In this document: positions 21,140 to 33,857 of the stretch, in pieces | Position numbering within the stretch: the first letter of the stretch is position 1 | How the letters are laid out: each line of letters starts with the position of its first letter | The notes under the pieces: generated by a model | Databases searched by the model: none | The model's input: the letters and a program-made list of their open reading frames with translations, nothing else | What the model was told of the DNA's origin: nothing | Translations under genes and position numbers: made by a program | DNA from: Begonia masoniana | Taxonomy: Eukaryota > Streptophyta > Magnoliopsida > Cucurbitales > Begoniaceae | Length of the DNA: 64,000 nt | Direction: 5' to 3' | Assembly (NCBI GenBank): GCA_022432975.1 | Contig: CM039502.1 | Coordinates: 920,375 to 984,374 of the forward strand

Positions 21140-21890
21140 AAATTCCCTCCAAATCAGCCCGGGACGCTTCTAGGTGCTTTCGACAATCAGGAATCATCAT
21201 CCTTCATCTCGCCAATACATTTTCCTGTTTAAATTCAAAAAATAATAAAACTAGAACCAAAGGAAAATTTTCATGAAAACACTCAACAGCAAAAATTAAT
21301 TAGCATAACAACAAATTTATGTAGTTCAGTATTCATAAAACAACCAAGAAAACGTTAACATTTACACAAAATCTCCGGTCTTCTTATCACCTCAAGTACT
21401 AGAGAAGTTTTTGCCAGACCTGTTGCTTAAGATCATACGGGTCAGCTCCCTTTGCTTTCATTTCTTTTGTTTTGGTAGACTCCCTATCAACTTCTTTCTC
21501 ATAAGAATGCAGCTCCTTAATAATGCGTTTATTGAAAATCATGAGAAGATGCGTCTCTTTTGACTGCACACACAAGACATTATTGCGCCGTCTTCCTAAC
21601 GGCGGTTACCTTCATCAGGTTAACTTACGACAACTCGACATGTCTGGCAGTTGTAGGCTTCAAAAAACAGTATCGTTAATGCACTTGTGTGCACTAGATA
21701 AATTTGTTGTTATGCTAATTAATTTCCTTTTTAATTTTTGTTGTTGAGTGTTTTCATGAAAATTTTCCTTTGGTTCTAGTTTTACTATTTTTTCAATTAA
21801 AACAGGAAAATGTATTGGCACAATCAAGGATGATGATTCCTGATTGTCGAAAGCGCCTAGAAGCGTCCCTGGCTGATTTGGAGGGAATTT
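21140..21890. pseudogene. TFCA: Tubulin-folding cofactor A gene fragments, inverted
   Basis: Minus strand 21540-21420 reads RIIKELHSYEKEVDRESTKT and KEMKAKGADPYDLKQQ followed by a GT donor. After an intron, 21230-21145 reads RMMIPDCRKHLEAS (with one stop). A second copy of the last exon lies on the plus strand at about 21795-21885: ENVLAQSRMMIPDCRKRLEA SLADLEG. These are exons 2 and 3 of TFCA, the beta-tubulin chaperone. The copies form an inverted pair of about 180-bp arms around a roughly 375-bp loop. A degraded left-type terminal inverted repeat lies in the loop. Introns are kept, so capture was at the DNA level. Confidence 0.78.
21570..21700 (+). repeat. Degraded left-type terminal inverted repeat (unit B)
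   Basis: Matches the inner part of 1224-1426 (ggttaacttacg, gacatgtc, ttgtagg, aaaaaac.g and gttaatgc blocks in order) and runs on into TFCA sequence instead of DUF1664. It suggests a second member of the same TIR family that had captured another gene. Confidence 0.5.
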
Positions 21891-22186
21891 TTGACTTTTG
21901 ATTTTAGAGTTTCAAATTGGGGAAATTAAATGAGAAATTTTAAATTTAGGGCGTTACATCTTTTTTTTTTCTTTTTTTTTTCCAAATCATTCTATTGCAG
22001 TTTGCATTTGAGTTCTTATTTGAAGATTAGAATTTTTTTTCCTGGAGTTTATTCTTAGATTAAGCAAAGCTTTGTTAGTCTTCCATAGATATGTTCTACA
22101 TGTAATATATTTAACAAGAACTAAAATCAAACTTGCTTTAGAGAAAAAACACCAGGAAAACAACATAGAAACGCAAAACATCAGGT

Positions 22187-23346
22187 TTTAACTCTGATAC
22201 CAAATGATGTGCCTTGGACCCTATGATCTCTCGCTCAACATGACAAGGTACATGCGGAAACAATAAAACGATCAGACAATTCAGTGTTCTCGGTTTTAAC
22301 CAAAGAACACCCAAAAATGTGCGGAACATAGAACGGAAATGGCGTGAAGATGAAATGGAGGTGGGTGTGTTTATTACCTTTTAATACTTACTCGGAGAGT
22401 TTTGATGAGATAGATGGAGCGCGTTCTGGTGATTATGCTTTCCGATGAGAGCAACAACAATGTTTGGGCTATGATTTTCACATTTCCTACTGTTTTCCAT
22501 TCCTAAAGGATTTGGAGAGGAAAGATGCCGATGAGAGCTTACAAGGAACCAACAACTTGAAGCAATTTGATAAACAATTCGGTGCCTAAGCACTGAGGCT
22601 CTCGGACGCACCGAGATTATGGGAGAAAACTCCACACTCTGGAGAAAACCTTCTTTTAATTTCAATTGATCAAAAAACTGATTACAAAGCGTTCTGAAGG
22701 AGTTTATCAAGACTCAGAATCCATCGGTGAAGAAAACAGAAAAGGAAGTAAAAATGTATCCGTTGAAGAAAACTAGTCGTTGGAGCGTCCAGTCGGCCAC
22801 GTGTGCGCGAGCATCACGACGCTAATGCCACACGCGCCTAGGTGGCAGCCTCTTGCTCGTGCGCTGCCTGATGAAGTAGTGCGCGTCCGGATGATGCTCG
22901 GTTCAATTGGATCGCTCGAGCATGCCTCTGCTTGTTTCTTTGTATAAGCGCATGCTGCTGCCCAATTTTGCACCATGGTTGAACTCTAGTTAGTCCGTGC
23001 ACGCGTTTGTTGCTGACTTCCATTGCGCATGCCTGGTGTTTGACTGAATGCCCCTTCCTTCTAGATCGTGTGCGCATCTTATTCCGGCCATGCGAGCCTT
23101 ATGTCCAGCTCGTGCGCGCCTCGTTGCTGCTTGCCTTCTTGCTAAGTGTGTCCTTTCTTCAAGACATGTGTCGTTGCTCCCAATCCATGCTTTAAGATGA
23201 AATTTACCTGCAAAATCCAATTTGGACTAAACTAGGGGTGATCACGCCTTCTCGAGTAAGTTTGGACTCAAAACTGTTGAGCCCAATGGGTGTTGAGTCT
23301 GTTTCCATTTGTGTGAGTTGTAGATACCGTGTTAGTGAGGGTCACA
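22187..23346 (-). mobile_element. Ty1/copia-type LTR with primer-binding site, partial element
   Basis: Minus-strand TGGTATCAGAGTT (22190-22202) is an initiator tRNA-Met type binding site. The sequence to its right, 22208-23346, begins TGTG and ends CACA and would be a 1.1-kb 5' LTR in minus orientation. No second LTR or coding domain was found, and the internal part stops within about 60 bp. In unit C only the first 110 bp survive (38035-38145). The right boundary is my estimate from the TG/CA rule. Confidence 0.5.
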
Positions 23347-24640
23347 TTTAGCGGCCAAATGTTGTAATTAAATTAAGTACCTTATGCTGTAAACATGTTT
23401 ATTTAAATATATGGTTTTAAATTAAAAAAAAAATCATGTAATGGTGATTTTATTAACACTAATTAAATTATTTGCCCCTAACAATGGTAGATCTTGAGAT
23501 TACACAAAGATAGATTCTAATTTAATTTAGAATATCTATATAATGTAATTGTGTACATGTGTTCTCTCCAACATACTGATATACTGCACAATGACTGATT
23601 CAGATTATATCTCAAAGACACCAAGAAAACTAAAGGTATAACTAAAAAGAATGAGCAAGAATAATTATGCTTTGACATAATGTTGTTTGGGCTTTTTTAT
23701 ACATTATGAGGAGTAATTTAGAGTCCTCAACAGTTGAGCCTTATTGTAGTATCTACGAATTTACATTGGGAACATGCCAATGAAGGTGGATTGTACTATT
23801 TACACCAGAAATGTGGATAAATTTTGAAAACAACACTCGATAATCTAAAAAACTCACTTCAAAATACATCCAAGTTATTAAACAATAGAAATTGGAGTAG
23901 ATTGAAGGAAAAATAAAGTATGTGGCATTGTGATCAACATCGAGTCGACATGGTCCTGCAAATAGCACAAATAGCAAGCGCAAAGCAGAATAAGAAGAAA
24001 TGGATAGAGATAGTAGATAAATTATGTCACAGTTCACTGTCATTCCGACTTGATCTTAATTTAACCACCGACTTCTTACCAACATAATCTAACAGGTTAT
24101 GTAGCACCACTTAAAACTATCAGCTGATAAATTTAAGGGTGCACAAATAAAGTGTCAAAGAATAATCAGACCATGAAACTGAATTCAACAGTTCAAATAC
24201 AAGGCAGCTGTGTTTCTGATGGTGACAACCGCTAAAAATATTTTGTTTTACAAGGAATATTAGTGTAGCTCTAACTCACTCAAGAACGATTTTCTATAGG
24301 TTTTTATTTCCTCTTCGGCCAGAGATGCATTAGTAGGATGATAAAGTCGTGGCTGTCGGTTTGAATGTCGACTACATTCTTAGGCTGAAGAATGAGCAGA
24401 TAGATAGGATTTTTTGTTCCTCAAGTTGCATTCGCGATGCTTAATGAGCATAGAGGCCCCTAGATTTTTCAGAGTGGCTCCTAGCAAAACAATGAAACTT
24501 CCAGGTGAATTCTTTCTATAATGATTCTTCGTCAATGAACAAGTGTAAAATATGAGCAACGTTAAGTAGAAGTCTAAGGCCCCTCCATGTGAAATTTATT
24601 TGACTCAATTAGTGGGGGCCTTACGCAGTTGTATCATTAG
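23347..24640. other. No recognisable gene (1.3 kb)
   Basis: AT-rich sequence without a convincing frame, RNA gene or repeat partner in this window. It is present only in unit B. Confidence 0.4.
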
Positions 24641-24649
24641 ATAATTGTT

Positions 24650-24930
24650 ATGTTATTTTTGTGAGGAGGAGAATGTTAATCATCTCATTTTCCAGAGTAA
24701 GGTGGTTTAAGCATTGTGTCTATGAGTTATGGATTAACCAAAGTGGAGTTGGTTACGCCTTATTCTACCCCGTGTTTTATGAAAGCTTGGAGAGGAGTCC
24801 ATGGGGGAGCCAATAGAGGGGGTGTTTTCTTGTTGAGGGGGCAGTTGATTTGGAGTGTGTGGAGCAAGACGAACAAGATGACCTTCGAGGAAGAACTTTT
24901 AAATTTTGAGCAGTTAAAATGACAATTTTG
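24650..24930 (+). mobile_element. LINE 3'-region fragment
   Basis: Across three frames the plus strand resembles the end of plant LINE ORF2 (ENVNHLIFQSKV, a KAW...GVHGG stretch, FGVCGARRTR-type). The family pattern is DHLFLHC...W.....RN.R.F. It is short and stop-filled. Confidence 0.4.
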
Positions 24931-24944
24931 TATCGCATAAATAC

Positions 24945-25304
24945 AAGAATTTTATAGTCAGTTTCAAACCTGAGAAGGGGCCTGGGCTGCTCTCCAAAAC
25001 TATCAATACCTTCTTGTGCAATAGCATCTATAACTAGCTTATTACTACTTTCTATCAAAGAGTCAGCAATGTCTTTCAGACTCTGCAAGGGATATTGAGA
25101 TGGGCATATCATCCAACAAGGAAAAATTTAGATTTTTCAACAGCAGTACTGTCATCAATACACTCAGTCTGAAAGCCTGAAGTCGAACATAAGACTCAAG
25201 TTTCGTACCTTCAGGTTTGGAGTTTCTGAGTAGACCATTAGATTTTCCAGGAAGCTTAAGTTGTTCTTGCAAGATGTCAACCAATTTAGTTCGGTAGCTT
25301 TTCT
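24945..25304 (-). pseudogene. DUF1664-family C-terminal exon fragment
   Basis: Minus strand reads SYRTKLVDILQEQLKLPGKS NGLL, then in another frame SLQSLKDIADSLIESSNKLV and EQPRPLLRFE. The first part continues the DUF1664 gene order of the palindrome at 25305-27312. Frame changes show decay. The assignment rests on position and weak C-terminal similarity. Confidence 0.45.
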
Positions 25305-27312
25305 GTAGCAACTCATCAAATTAGAAGACAAAAAGAATTTGTTAACAAGTAACAAAATCAGTTAAATGAATGAACATCACAATTTTATATTTGCCTTGAG
25401 TGGTCCAATCACAGCAGGTGGCTAGATAATCATTTTGTAACACATACTAATGAGTTAAACTATTCAGTGTTGCAAAAACGAGTTAACAAGGATTAAAGGA
25501 AAAACTTTCAACCTTTAAAGCTTCGGCCATTTTCCTTTCCATCAACAAAGTTTACACAAGTACAATACACCAACATTTGCAAGTTCCTGTCAAAAAATGA
25601 TAACATTAGTATTTACTTCAGAAGCTAACTAACAACATACTATAAGTGCAAAATAGAACGAAGAAATATATTCCTTAAACTATCATTAAAGAATGCACTC
25701 TTTTAGTGGGATAGAGTTTTGGACTTCTAAATTTCAACTTTTATCTTCTAACTCATTAAATCAAACTAGTCAAATTCTAATGAAAAATATTATGCTTCAT
25801 AAAGTTTTTCACCTGCCTATATTCCAGTGAAGATACTTTCCCATCTTGAAATAAAGGAAAAAAAAAATAAAAATTTATGTTCAATTATAAATAAGAGAAA
25901 ACACAAAACAGTATACTCAAATCTAATTGTAAAATATCGTAGTCATAAAATATCTGTACAATGAAGCTTAAACACGAGCTAATATGTTATTACTTATTCC
26001 TGAAACCCACAAATTTACAAAAAATAAAATAAAATAAGTTTTAAAAACTTTCATCAAACAAAACTTACCAAACCAGATATCATGGTTAGCAATTGATGCA
26101 AACCTACGTCAATATCAGAAAGAAATCTTTGAACTCCAGCAATCTGTTTTACAAGTCCCAAGATCGTGTCATGTATACAACATTCAACAGAAAATGATTA
26201 GTGATTTGTATCTACATTAAATGATATACATCATTTTTAATTAATCTTGAGAGCTCATTTTGCTTCATCTTCTTTTTACATGTTCAATTCCATATAGAAA
26301 ACTTAGATGATAAGATGTTGAAGCAAAATGAACTCTCAACATTAATTAAAAATGATGTATGTCATTTAATGCAGATAAAACTCACGTATCATTTTCTGCT
26401 GAATGTTGCATATATGATATGATCTTGTGATTTGTAAAACAGGTTGCTGGAGTTCAAAGATTTCTTTCTGATATTGACGTAGGTTTGCATCAATTGCTAA
26501 CCATGATATCTGGTTTGGTAAGTTTTGCTTGATGAAAGTTTTCAAAACTTATTTTAATTTTTTTTTGTAAATTTGTGAGTTTCAGGAATAAGTAATAACA
26601 TATTAGCTCGTGTTTAAGCTTCATTGTACAGATATTTTATGACTACGATATTTTACAATTAGATTTGAGTATACTGTTTTGTGTTTTCTCTTATTTATAA
26701 TTGAATCTTTATTCTTTTTTCTCTTTATTTCAAGATGGGAAAATATCTTCACTTGAATATATGCAGGTGAAAAACTTTCTAAAGCATATTATTTTTTATT
26801 AATATTTGACCAGTTTGATTTAATGAGTTAGAAGATAAAAGTTGAAATTGAGAAGTACAAAACTCTACCCCACTAAAAGAGCGCATTCGATAATGAAAAT
26901 TTAAGGAATACATTTCTTCATTCTATTTTATCACTTGTAGTGTGTTGTTAGTTGGCTTCTGAAGTAAATATTAATGTTATCATTTTCTGGCACGAACTTG
27001 CAAATGTTGGTCTACTGTATTTGTGTAATTTTGTTGATGGAAAAAAAGGAAAAATGCACGAAGCTTTAAAGGTTGGAATTTTCCCTTTAGTCTTTATTAA
27101 CTTGTATTTGGAGCACGGAATAGTTTAATTGATTAGTATATATTACAAGATGATTATCTGGCCACCTGTTGTGATTGGACCACTAAATGCAACATATAAA
27201 ATTGTGATGTTCATTCATTTAACTGATTTTTGTATTATGTTAATTGTTAACAAATTCTTTTTGTCTTCTAAATTACCTAAAGTCTGTCTTCTAATTTGAT
27301 GAGTTGACGTCT
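25305..27312. repeat. Large palindrome of DUF1664 3' exons (unit B)
   Basis: Left arm about 25305-26272 and right arm about 26311-27312, nearly identical and inverted, with a loop of only about 38 bp. Each arm carries an exon reading VAGVQRFLSDIDVGLHQLLT MISGL, one reading DGKVSSLEYRQ and one reading ANVGLLYLC. Together these correspond to the DDV...IF.SVEGLE.K...IE..QD coiled region of DUF1664 proteins. Introns are conserved between the arms. A transcript would form a hairpin with nearly 1-kb arms. In unit C only the loop and right arm exist. Confidence 0.78.
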
Positions 27313-27559
27313 TGCAGGAACTGATGTAGGGAGCAGAACAAAAGATGATAGAGAAAGAAACAGTGAATGATTGTAACATCTTCAAATTTCCAAAAAAAAA
27401 AAAAACATTTGAAATTCAATCCTCAATTAGGAGTACACAAATATCATCATCTATCCATGGCAAGAGTTTATGGATTATCTAAACCAAATGACAGAAAAAT
27501 TCATGGCTCAAAGAAATGTGCAGTAAAATCAAGCAAAGAGATAAACGCATTGCAAGTTC
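27313..27559. other. Spacer between the two palindromes of unit B
   Basis: Includes a 13-base A run near 27394. A 65-codon frame (27367-27564) has no known relatives and is probably chance. Unit C has the same stretch at 40605-40796. Confidence 0.4.
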
Positions 27560-28344
27560 ACTAAGTAAATGTTTTCAAAATGGATACCAACTTGAACCAA
27601 CAATTGAAACAAGAAGTGAGATCTTTGTACTTGTAGGCAGTCATGTGAGAAGTAAAGAAGTGGTAGCTTGAAATGGCCACTGGACAAAACAACTTCAAAT
27701 CATTCTTCTGTTTAAATTTTAAAAAATAGTAACTATCATATGACATACTTCAGTCATTTGTTGTCGTGCACCAAAGTTAATGATAAGAATCGACTCTAAC
27801 AAAGTAATAAGTAACTTCATCTAGAAAATAAGATTTCAAATAAAAGTTAAATAAGTGCTGATTACTAAAATGTGATTTCTCATACTTTCAGCCACATGAA
27901 TCTGCGAGCCAAGGCACTCAAGGTAGCAACTGCAATTGTGATGTATTTCATTGACTGAACTACATCAGCAGTTGATTAGCTGCAAGAGCATCAACAACAA
28001 CATCAGCGTGATCAGAATTACCTTTTGATTTTTCAATGGATTTTTTCAATTCTCTAACTATTGAATGTAAGCACAGAAAGATAAAATGATATAAAAACTG
28101 ATTAATCATCAAACTACAAATAATGAGATTCAAAACGACCAACAGGTGGCCACGCATGTCTGACAATTTAACTTTGACCAGGATCCTACCTGTAAAACCT
28201 ACACCGATCATGTCCGACAATTTTATATTGAATAAGTATCTTCCTTGTAAAACCTAAACAAAAAAAAGGTATAAAAATCAGTCATAACTAGTATTTAAAC
28301 AATTCATTAATAAAAAAATCACACCGGGTAAATCCTTAACTCTT

Positions 28345-28430
28345 CCACCTCTTACTAAGACTACAAAATGTTCTTGTAAATTATGGCCAATACCAGGTAT
28401 ATAAGCATGAATAGAAAACAGACCTGCTCC
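28345..28430 (-). pseudogene. rps12: Plastid rps12-like fragment (unit B, left arm)
   Basis: Reverse-strand reading of [20 protein letters not shown] sequence followed by [12 protein letters not shown]. Mirror of 28895-29007. Confidence 0.6.
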
Positions 28431-28894
28431 AACTAAGATCTTCATTTTAGAAAGTCATCCTATAGGCTCCTTAGCATTGGCCATTGGGAGGTAGTCGAGG
28501 GGAGTGTAATCTTCCTTGCAGTCGACAGAGCCTTTACTTCTTCGATCGGAAGGGGCCCCTTGATATTCTAGATTAAAACACAGGAAGATCTCTTTTATAT
28601 TCTGTCGAGAAAACTGCCCAAGTATTCTTAGAAAACTGGCCAACCAATCATTCAATCAAATTAGGGCATTCGCTCTTCCGAACTAAGCAAGTTGCTTTGA
28701 TTTGGGAATAAGCTGGAAGTCTTCGATCAGGGGGAGTGTAATCTTCCTTGCAGTCAACAGAGCCTTTACTTCTTCGATCGGAAAGGGGCCGATTGCAAGG
28801 AAGATTACACTCTCTCCCAACGACCTCCCAAAGACCAATGCTAAGGAGCCTATAGAATGGCTTTCTAAAATGACGATCTTAGTTGGAGCAGGTC

Positions 28895-29007
28895 TGTTTT
28901 CTATTCATGCTTATATACCTGGTATTGACCATAATTTACAAGAACATTCTATAGTCTTAGTAAAAGGTGGAAGGGTTAAGGATTTACCCGATGTGATTTT
29001 TTATAAA
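28895..29007 (+). pseudogene. rps12: Plastid rps12-like fragment (unit B, right arm)
   Basis: Reads [20 protein letters not shown] then [10 protein letters not shown], ending in a stop. This is the best preserved of the six copies; compare plastid S12 [20 protein letters not shown]. Confidence 0.7.
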
Positions 29008-29760
29008 TGAATTGTTTAAACACTGGTTATGATTGATTTTTATACTTTTTTTTTGTCTGTTTAGGTTTTACAGGAAAGATACTATTCAATATAAAATTGT
29101 CAAACATGATCGGTGCAGGTTTTACAGGCAGGATCCTGGTCAAAGTTAAATTGTCAGACATGATTGGCCACCTTCAGGTCCTTTTGAATCTCATTATTTG
29201 TGGTTTGATGATTAATCAGTTTTTATATCATTTTATTTTTCTGTGCTTACATTCAATAGTTAGAGAATTGAAAAAATTCATTGAGAAATCAGAAGGTAAT
29301 TCTGATCACGCTGATGTTGTTGTTGATGCTCTTGCAGCTAATCAACTTACAGATGCAATTCAGTCAATGAAATACATTTCAATTGCAGCTACTACCTTGG
29401 GTGCCCAGGCTCACGGATTCACGTGGCCGAACGTACGAGAAATCATATTTTAGTAACCAGCACGTTTTTTGATAAACTTTTATTTGAAATCTTATTTTCT
29501 AAATGAAGTGAATTATTACTTTGCTAGAGTCGTTTCTTATCATTAGCTTGGTACACGACAACAAATGACTAAAGTATGTCATATGATAGTTACTATTTTT
29601 TTAAATTTAAACAGAAGAATGACTTGAAGTTGTTTTGCCCCGTGGCCATTTCAAGCTACCACTTCGTTACTTCTCACATGACTGCCTACGTGGTACAAAG
29701 ATCTCTACTTCTTGTTTCAATTGTGGGTTCAAGTTGGTATCCATTTTGAAAACATGGTCT

Positions 29761-30890
29761 CGGCTTTTGGAATGTGAAAATCATAAACTCCTTCGAACTT
29801 CCTTCAAATGTTGTTTACTATTTTTAGGTTTGCTTTTCTGATTTATACCCAGATTTGAGTGCGTTGAAGGATGTATTTTAGTGATGATTGATTTGGAGCT
29901 GAAATTCATGGTTGGGTCAAGGCCAAACCGGTATAATATGCTTGTTTGGAAGATCTTTTATCTACTTTGGCTCTTCAATCTAATCGTGCATTCTCGTATG
30001 TTATAAGTATATCGTAATTATTTTACCAAAGAATGAATGATAAGTAGATGATACTTCAGGTGCCACAGTTAGATTGTAGATTGGATTTTCATTGAAAACT
30101 AACTGACCCAAGTATGGTACAATGGCACAAAATGATAATAAAGGGGATTTTTTTTTTTTGCAAGAGAATTATATGATCTTCTTTTTCTCAAAAAAGGACT
30201 TCAAATGCCATAACTGCAATCCTGCCACTGGGAGAGAAAACTCAGCCATGCCATTTTAGTGTTGGTTGCTCTGTTCAGCTCAAGTATAAGATTCAATGAA
30301 GAACACAAGCAGTGGAGTTTTATAAGATTCAACGAGATGCAGGCAGAAGAGATATGTAGACAATGAAGTAGTGTTTGCATTTAGATCTACCCAACACTGG
30401 GCTCTTTCAGTCCCGACTACACATCAGATAGTTTAATGTTGGTTTGTGAACAATTTACCCGACTTGTGTTGCGTTTCTTATCATTTTGTAACCAATTTTA
30501 GTTGCTCTGATTATTGTTTATGAACAATTTGTTTTTGTTGGTGTTTTTGTTTCTAAAAACTTAAATGAGATGCTTTACTTGGGAAAGAGAAACTAACACT
30601 ATTTGTCATATTAATTGTAAATTCTTTGGTGTCATATTGTTCTGTAATGCAGGTTTTGAAAGTTGAAAGAGAATAGGAATAGCTTTTAAAACATTTTGGC
30701 GTTATCTTGCAGTCTCTGCAATGTTGCGCATACATCTTAGTTATAATTGTCTTTGTCTTGGATGCATAAAGAGCTGCTATTTTGCTATAAAGAATGAGAG
30801 TACGAGATGTAAACATTTGCAGAAAACAAATTGCAGAAGTTCGGTTCAGATTTGTAAGCAGAAAGTAATCAGACATGAAATTAGCAGCAA
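29761..30890. repeat. Non-coding tail of unit B
   Basis: Counterpart of 8870-11518 and 42985-45208, but about 1.1 kb shorter: after gctattttgctataa (30777-30791) it jumps to sequence that in C begins near 45110. This is a simple deletion in B. No gene seen. Confidence 0.6.
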
Positions 30891-30895
30891 AAGAA

Positions 30896-31256
30896 TGAAG
30901 AGAGAATCGATGTAGAGAAAAAGACAGCTTACCTTCGTCGGCGACTGCGAGAGAAAACTGAGAAGAGAGAGCGCGAGCAGCGGGCTGCGGTCTGCGAAGT
31001 GTGAGAGTACTGAAAAGAGAAAGTGGACTGTGGGCTGCGACTGAAAAAAAGAACAGCAGAATAGGGTTAGGGTTATAATGTTCCGGTTCGGGTTATGATT
31101 TTGTATCGTTAAACCCAAAAAAGGAACTAAAAATTTCGGTTATGTTAAAAAAGAAACGAATTTACTTTAGTTTAGGTGCAAAACCGACCCAAACCAGACT
31201 AAATATGTCGGTTCTGGTCCGGGTCTTCAGTCTAGGTCGGTTTTTGCTAACCCCTA
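30896..31256 (+). mobile_element. hAT-like 3' end remnant (unit B)
   Basis: Same as 15442-15804, uninterrupted by the LTR retrotransposon (empty site AAGAA at 30891-30895) and by the younger hAT (empty site gctgcgac at 31034-31041). Confidence 0.6.
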
Positions 31257-31453
31257 CCTACAACAGCCTAATACGACATGTCAAACTTACGTAACTTAAT
31301 GAAAAGAAAGTCTCTGTTGCAAGAAAGAAGCCGAATAATGTATATTTATTTCTTTAATATTGTTATAAGATTTTTAATTTCATTAAAAATATTTGACATA
31401 ACTTAAAATTATTTCAATTTATTAAAATCAAATACTAATGAATATTACACGTT
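31257..31453 (-). repeat. Long terminal inverted repeat, right copy (unit B)
   Basis: Near-identical to 15805-16001, and like it continues into linker X (attatataataaccaatctg). Confidence 0.65.
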
Positions 31454-31646
31454 ATTATATAATAACCAATCTGTTTGTTTTGGGTTTACAAAAAGTTGTT
31501 TGAAACTTATTTTTACATTCACCTGGATTCAACTCTGTTGACATGGAATTTGCTGAGCTTTTCTGATTGATTGTTCAGAAGGTAATTTCATGTTGAAAGT
31601 TCTTAGCCTCCCCCATTTGATTCTATTTTCAGTTTATATGAATAGC

Positions 31647-31980
31647 ATCATATCTAGCTATTTTTTTTAGCTCTCGAAATATAAATTTTACAAGAAACAG
31701 AGATAGTTACCTTTTAGAAAATTGTAAACGATAGTCGTAATGGCTTCTATGGGCTAATTATACCATTCATGGGATTCAAAATTGGCCCTAACCATTAAGT
31801 TCACAACCTTCATAGTGCTAATCCAACAAGTTGGGCTAAGGTCCAATGGAATCCAATTGTAAAAATATAAGAAAGTGAGTCATTTAAGGAAATACATTGC
31901 CTTAAAACAATTACAAACTCGTCTCTTAATAAGGGTCCATTGGAACTATAGCCAAAGGAGATAATCTTACCATCCAAATG
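31647..31980 (+). repeat. Inverted repeat flank of linker X2 (left)
   Basis: Counterpart of 16195-16528. Reverse complement of about 36417-36779. Confidence 0.65.
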
Positions 31981-33857
31981 TTCTTCCTCAAGGACTTCAC
32001 CATTTTCTCTTTGTAAAGGTTCATCCGAAGTTAAGGGTCGCAAATATATCATAGGCTGGTCAACTCTAATTTCAAAATTCATTTTCCTAGGTGGATGCCT
32101 ATGATCAACAATCACTAAGATAGGCGTATATTTTTCAGTTTGACTAATTAAGTAGTTAGCTACTAATAGAAAGATTGAGTCACCAAGCATGATAACAATA
32201 ATTGTAATCCATTTAGCCACCAACATCTTGGAATATATAATCTCAAAGGCTCTACAAAATTTAGCACATTGTAAAACAATTTCCTTGGACTCTCTTGAAG
32301 GGAACCGTGTATTAAAATCATAAGGTCCAAAAAATTTCTAACCTAAATTTTGAACCACTCAAAGTTGAAGCTACCCTTAAGGATCACATGGGGTGTAGTA
32401 AAAAGAATTGATCATAAAAAGGGTCCTTACTTAAGAGATGTTCCAATTCAATGGTCTTGATAAGGGGTAACTCCATTAGAGTGTGGGGTAAGCTTTCCTC
32501 TAAAGACTTGAGAGGGTTTGGTTTCATCCATTGGAAGGACATTTCTTCTATTTGGTTATCCTCTTCATGTTGGGAATGAAAAGCTCTATTTGAGGCTCTA
32601 AGATGAAACCATTAGAGTGTGTGGTAAGCTTTCCTCTAAAGACTTGAGAGGGTTTGGTTTCATCAATTGGAAGGACATTTCTTCTATTTGGTTATCTCAT
32701 TCATGTTGGGAATGAAAGGCTCTATTTGAGGCTCTAAATGAAAGTGGGTTCCACAAGGACAAATTCACCTAAACAAGGGATTTTGCTAAGGATGACATCC
32801 TTCCTAAGGTGGTTTTCATCTAAATCTATGGACTTAGTTTCTTGAGGATAGTCCATATCCTCATAATCACTTTCTTCTTCATCCTCTTGGTTATCCATCT
32901 CAAAAAGTGTAACTCCTTCAAGATAGAAAATCTCCTCCTCTAGTATCTTCTCCTCAATTCCTTGTTCAACATTCTTTAATGAGGGACCTTCCTCGCTTGA
33001 AAACTCTTCACTAAGCTCCTCTTCCTCTAGAGAATCTTCTTCCTCACTTGATGACTCTTTATTAACCTCCTCTTCTTCTAGAGAATCTTCTTCCTCACTT
33101 GAAGACTATTTTTCCTCTTCCATCTCAAGAAGTGTACCTTCTTCAGAATTAGATAATTTCCTCATCACTTAAAGGGTCTACCAAGGATTCCTCTACAAAC
33201 TCTACACGAGCTTGTGCTTGTGGGTATGGGAGGTCGGTTAGGGGCTCCATTAATTTTCAAGTACTCACTTCATCATTCCCAAACTTTCTCCTTGCGACTA
33301 AAAGATTTTCCCACCAATCCTTAGCATAACCGGTTAATGTCCTAGAGGCTATTTTGATTTTTCCCTTTTCCAAATAATCTTGAGATTTATTTAAATAACT
33401 CATCTATCTCATCCAACCAATCATCAAAGTCATCGAAATATCTACTAAAACGGCTTATGGAATCACAAGGTCTTCTAGTGTCATAGCAGCTATAGGAATT
33501 TCTTTGGCTTGGTTTTGAGTAGCCGGATTCATTTCTACTTTTATCCCTAAAATTGACTTCCCTCTTAGGGGGTTCGGTTCAGTGGTTATGCCTAACCTCA
33601 TTCATAGCACTTTCAAATCTTAGACTCATGTCATTGATTTGTTTGCCTAAGGTACTAACCAGTCCCTTCAAACCATCAAGTTGTCCTTGTAAATTATGTT
33701 CCATAGGTTTTGGTTTGGGTGTGCGAGATGGTGGAGCTAAGAACTCATCCAATTGTTTTTGGAAGACAGATTCACCACAATTTGGTTTAAGGGACTTGGG
33801 TGGTTGGACCTCATGGCACCTACGTTGGTTATAGGTTGTTCTATCCCTAGCTGACAT
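31810..33857 (-). pseudogene. Non-autonomous gypsy-type gag-like coding region (linker X2)
   Basis: Second copy of 17960-19773, starting at 33857 with MSARDRTTYNQRRCHEV. The 3' end is longer here because the solo LTR is absent: a 138-codon frame (32226-31810) runs from WITIIVIMLGDSIFLLVANY through RKMNFEIRVDQPMIYLRPLT to SNGPLLRDEFVIVLRQCISL. This shows the frame that the solo LTR breaks in X1. Frameshifts and stops remain. I cannot assign a function to the C-terminal part. Confidence 0.6.

Larger units (their letters stand above)
27560..29760. repeat. DUF1664 palindrome, unit B
   Basis: Left arm about 27560-28530 (minus sense), right arm about 28790-29760 (plus), spacer near 260 bp. Plus-arm contents: exon-1 end [12 protein letters not shown], rps12-like insert (to about 28990), doubled exon 2 near 29065-29175 (NMIGAGFTGRILVKVKLSDM), exon 3 near 29260-29330, ATLGAQAHGF near 29390-29430, then shared intron sequence and a KNDLKLFCPVAISSYHF exon-like piece near 29620. 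The arms are longer than in unit A. Confidence 0.75.

Noticed and set aside
22773..23220. Overlapping frames with Arg/His/Ala-rich products
   Set aside because: They lie in a GC-richer part of the putative copia LTR, overlap each other on both strands and have no recognisable domain.
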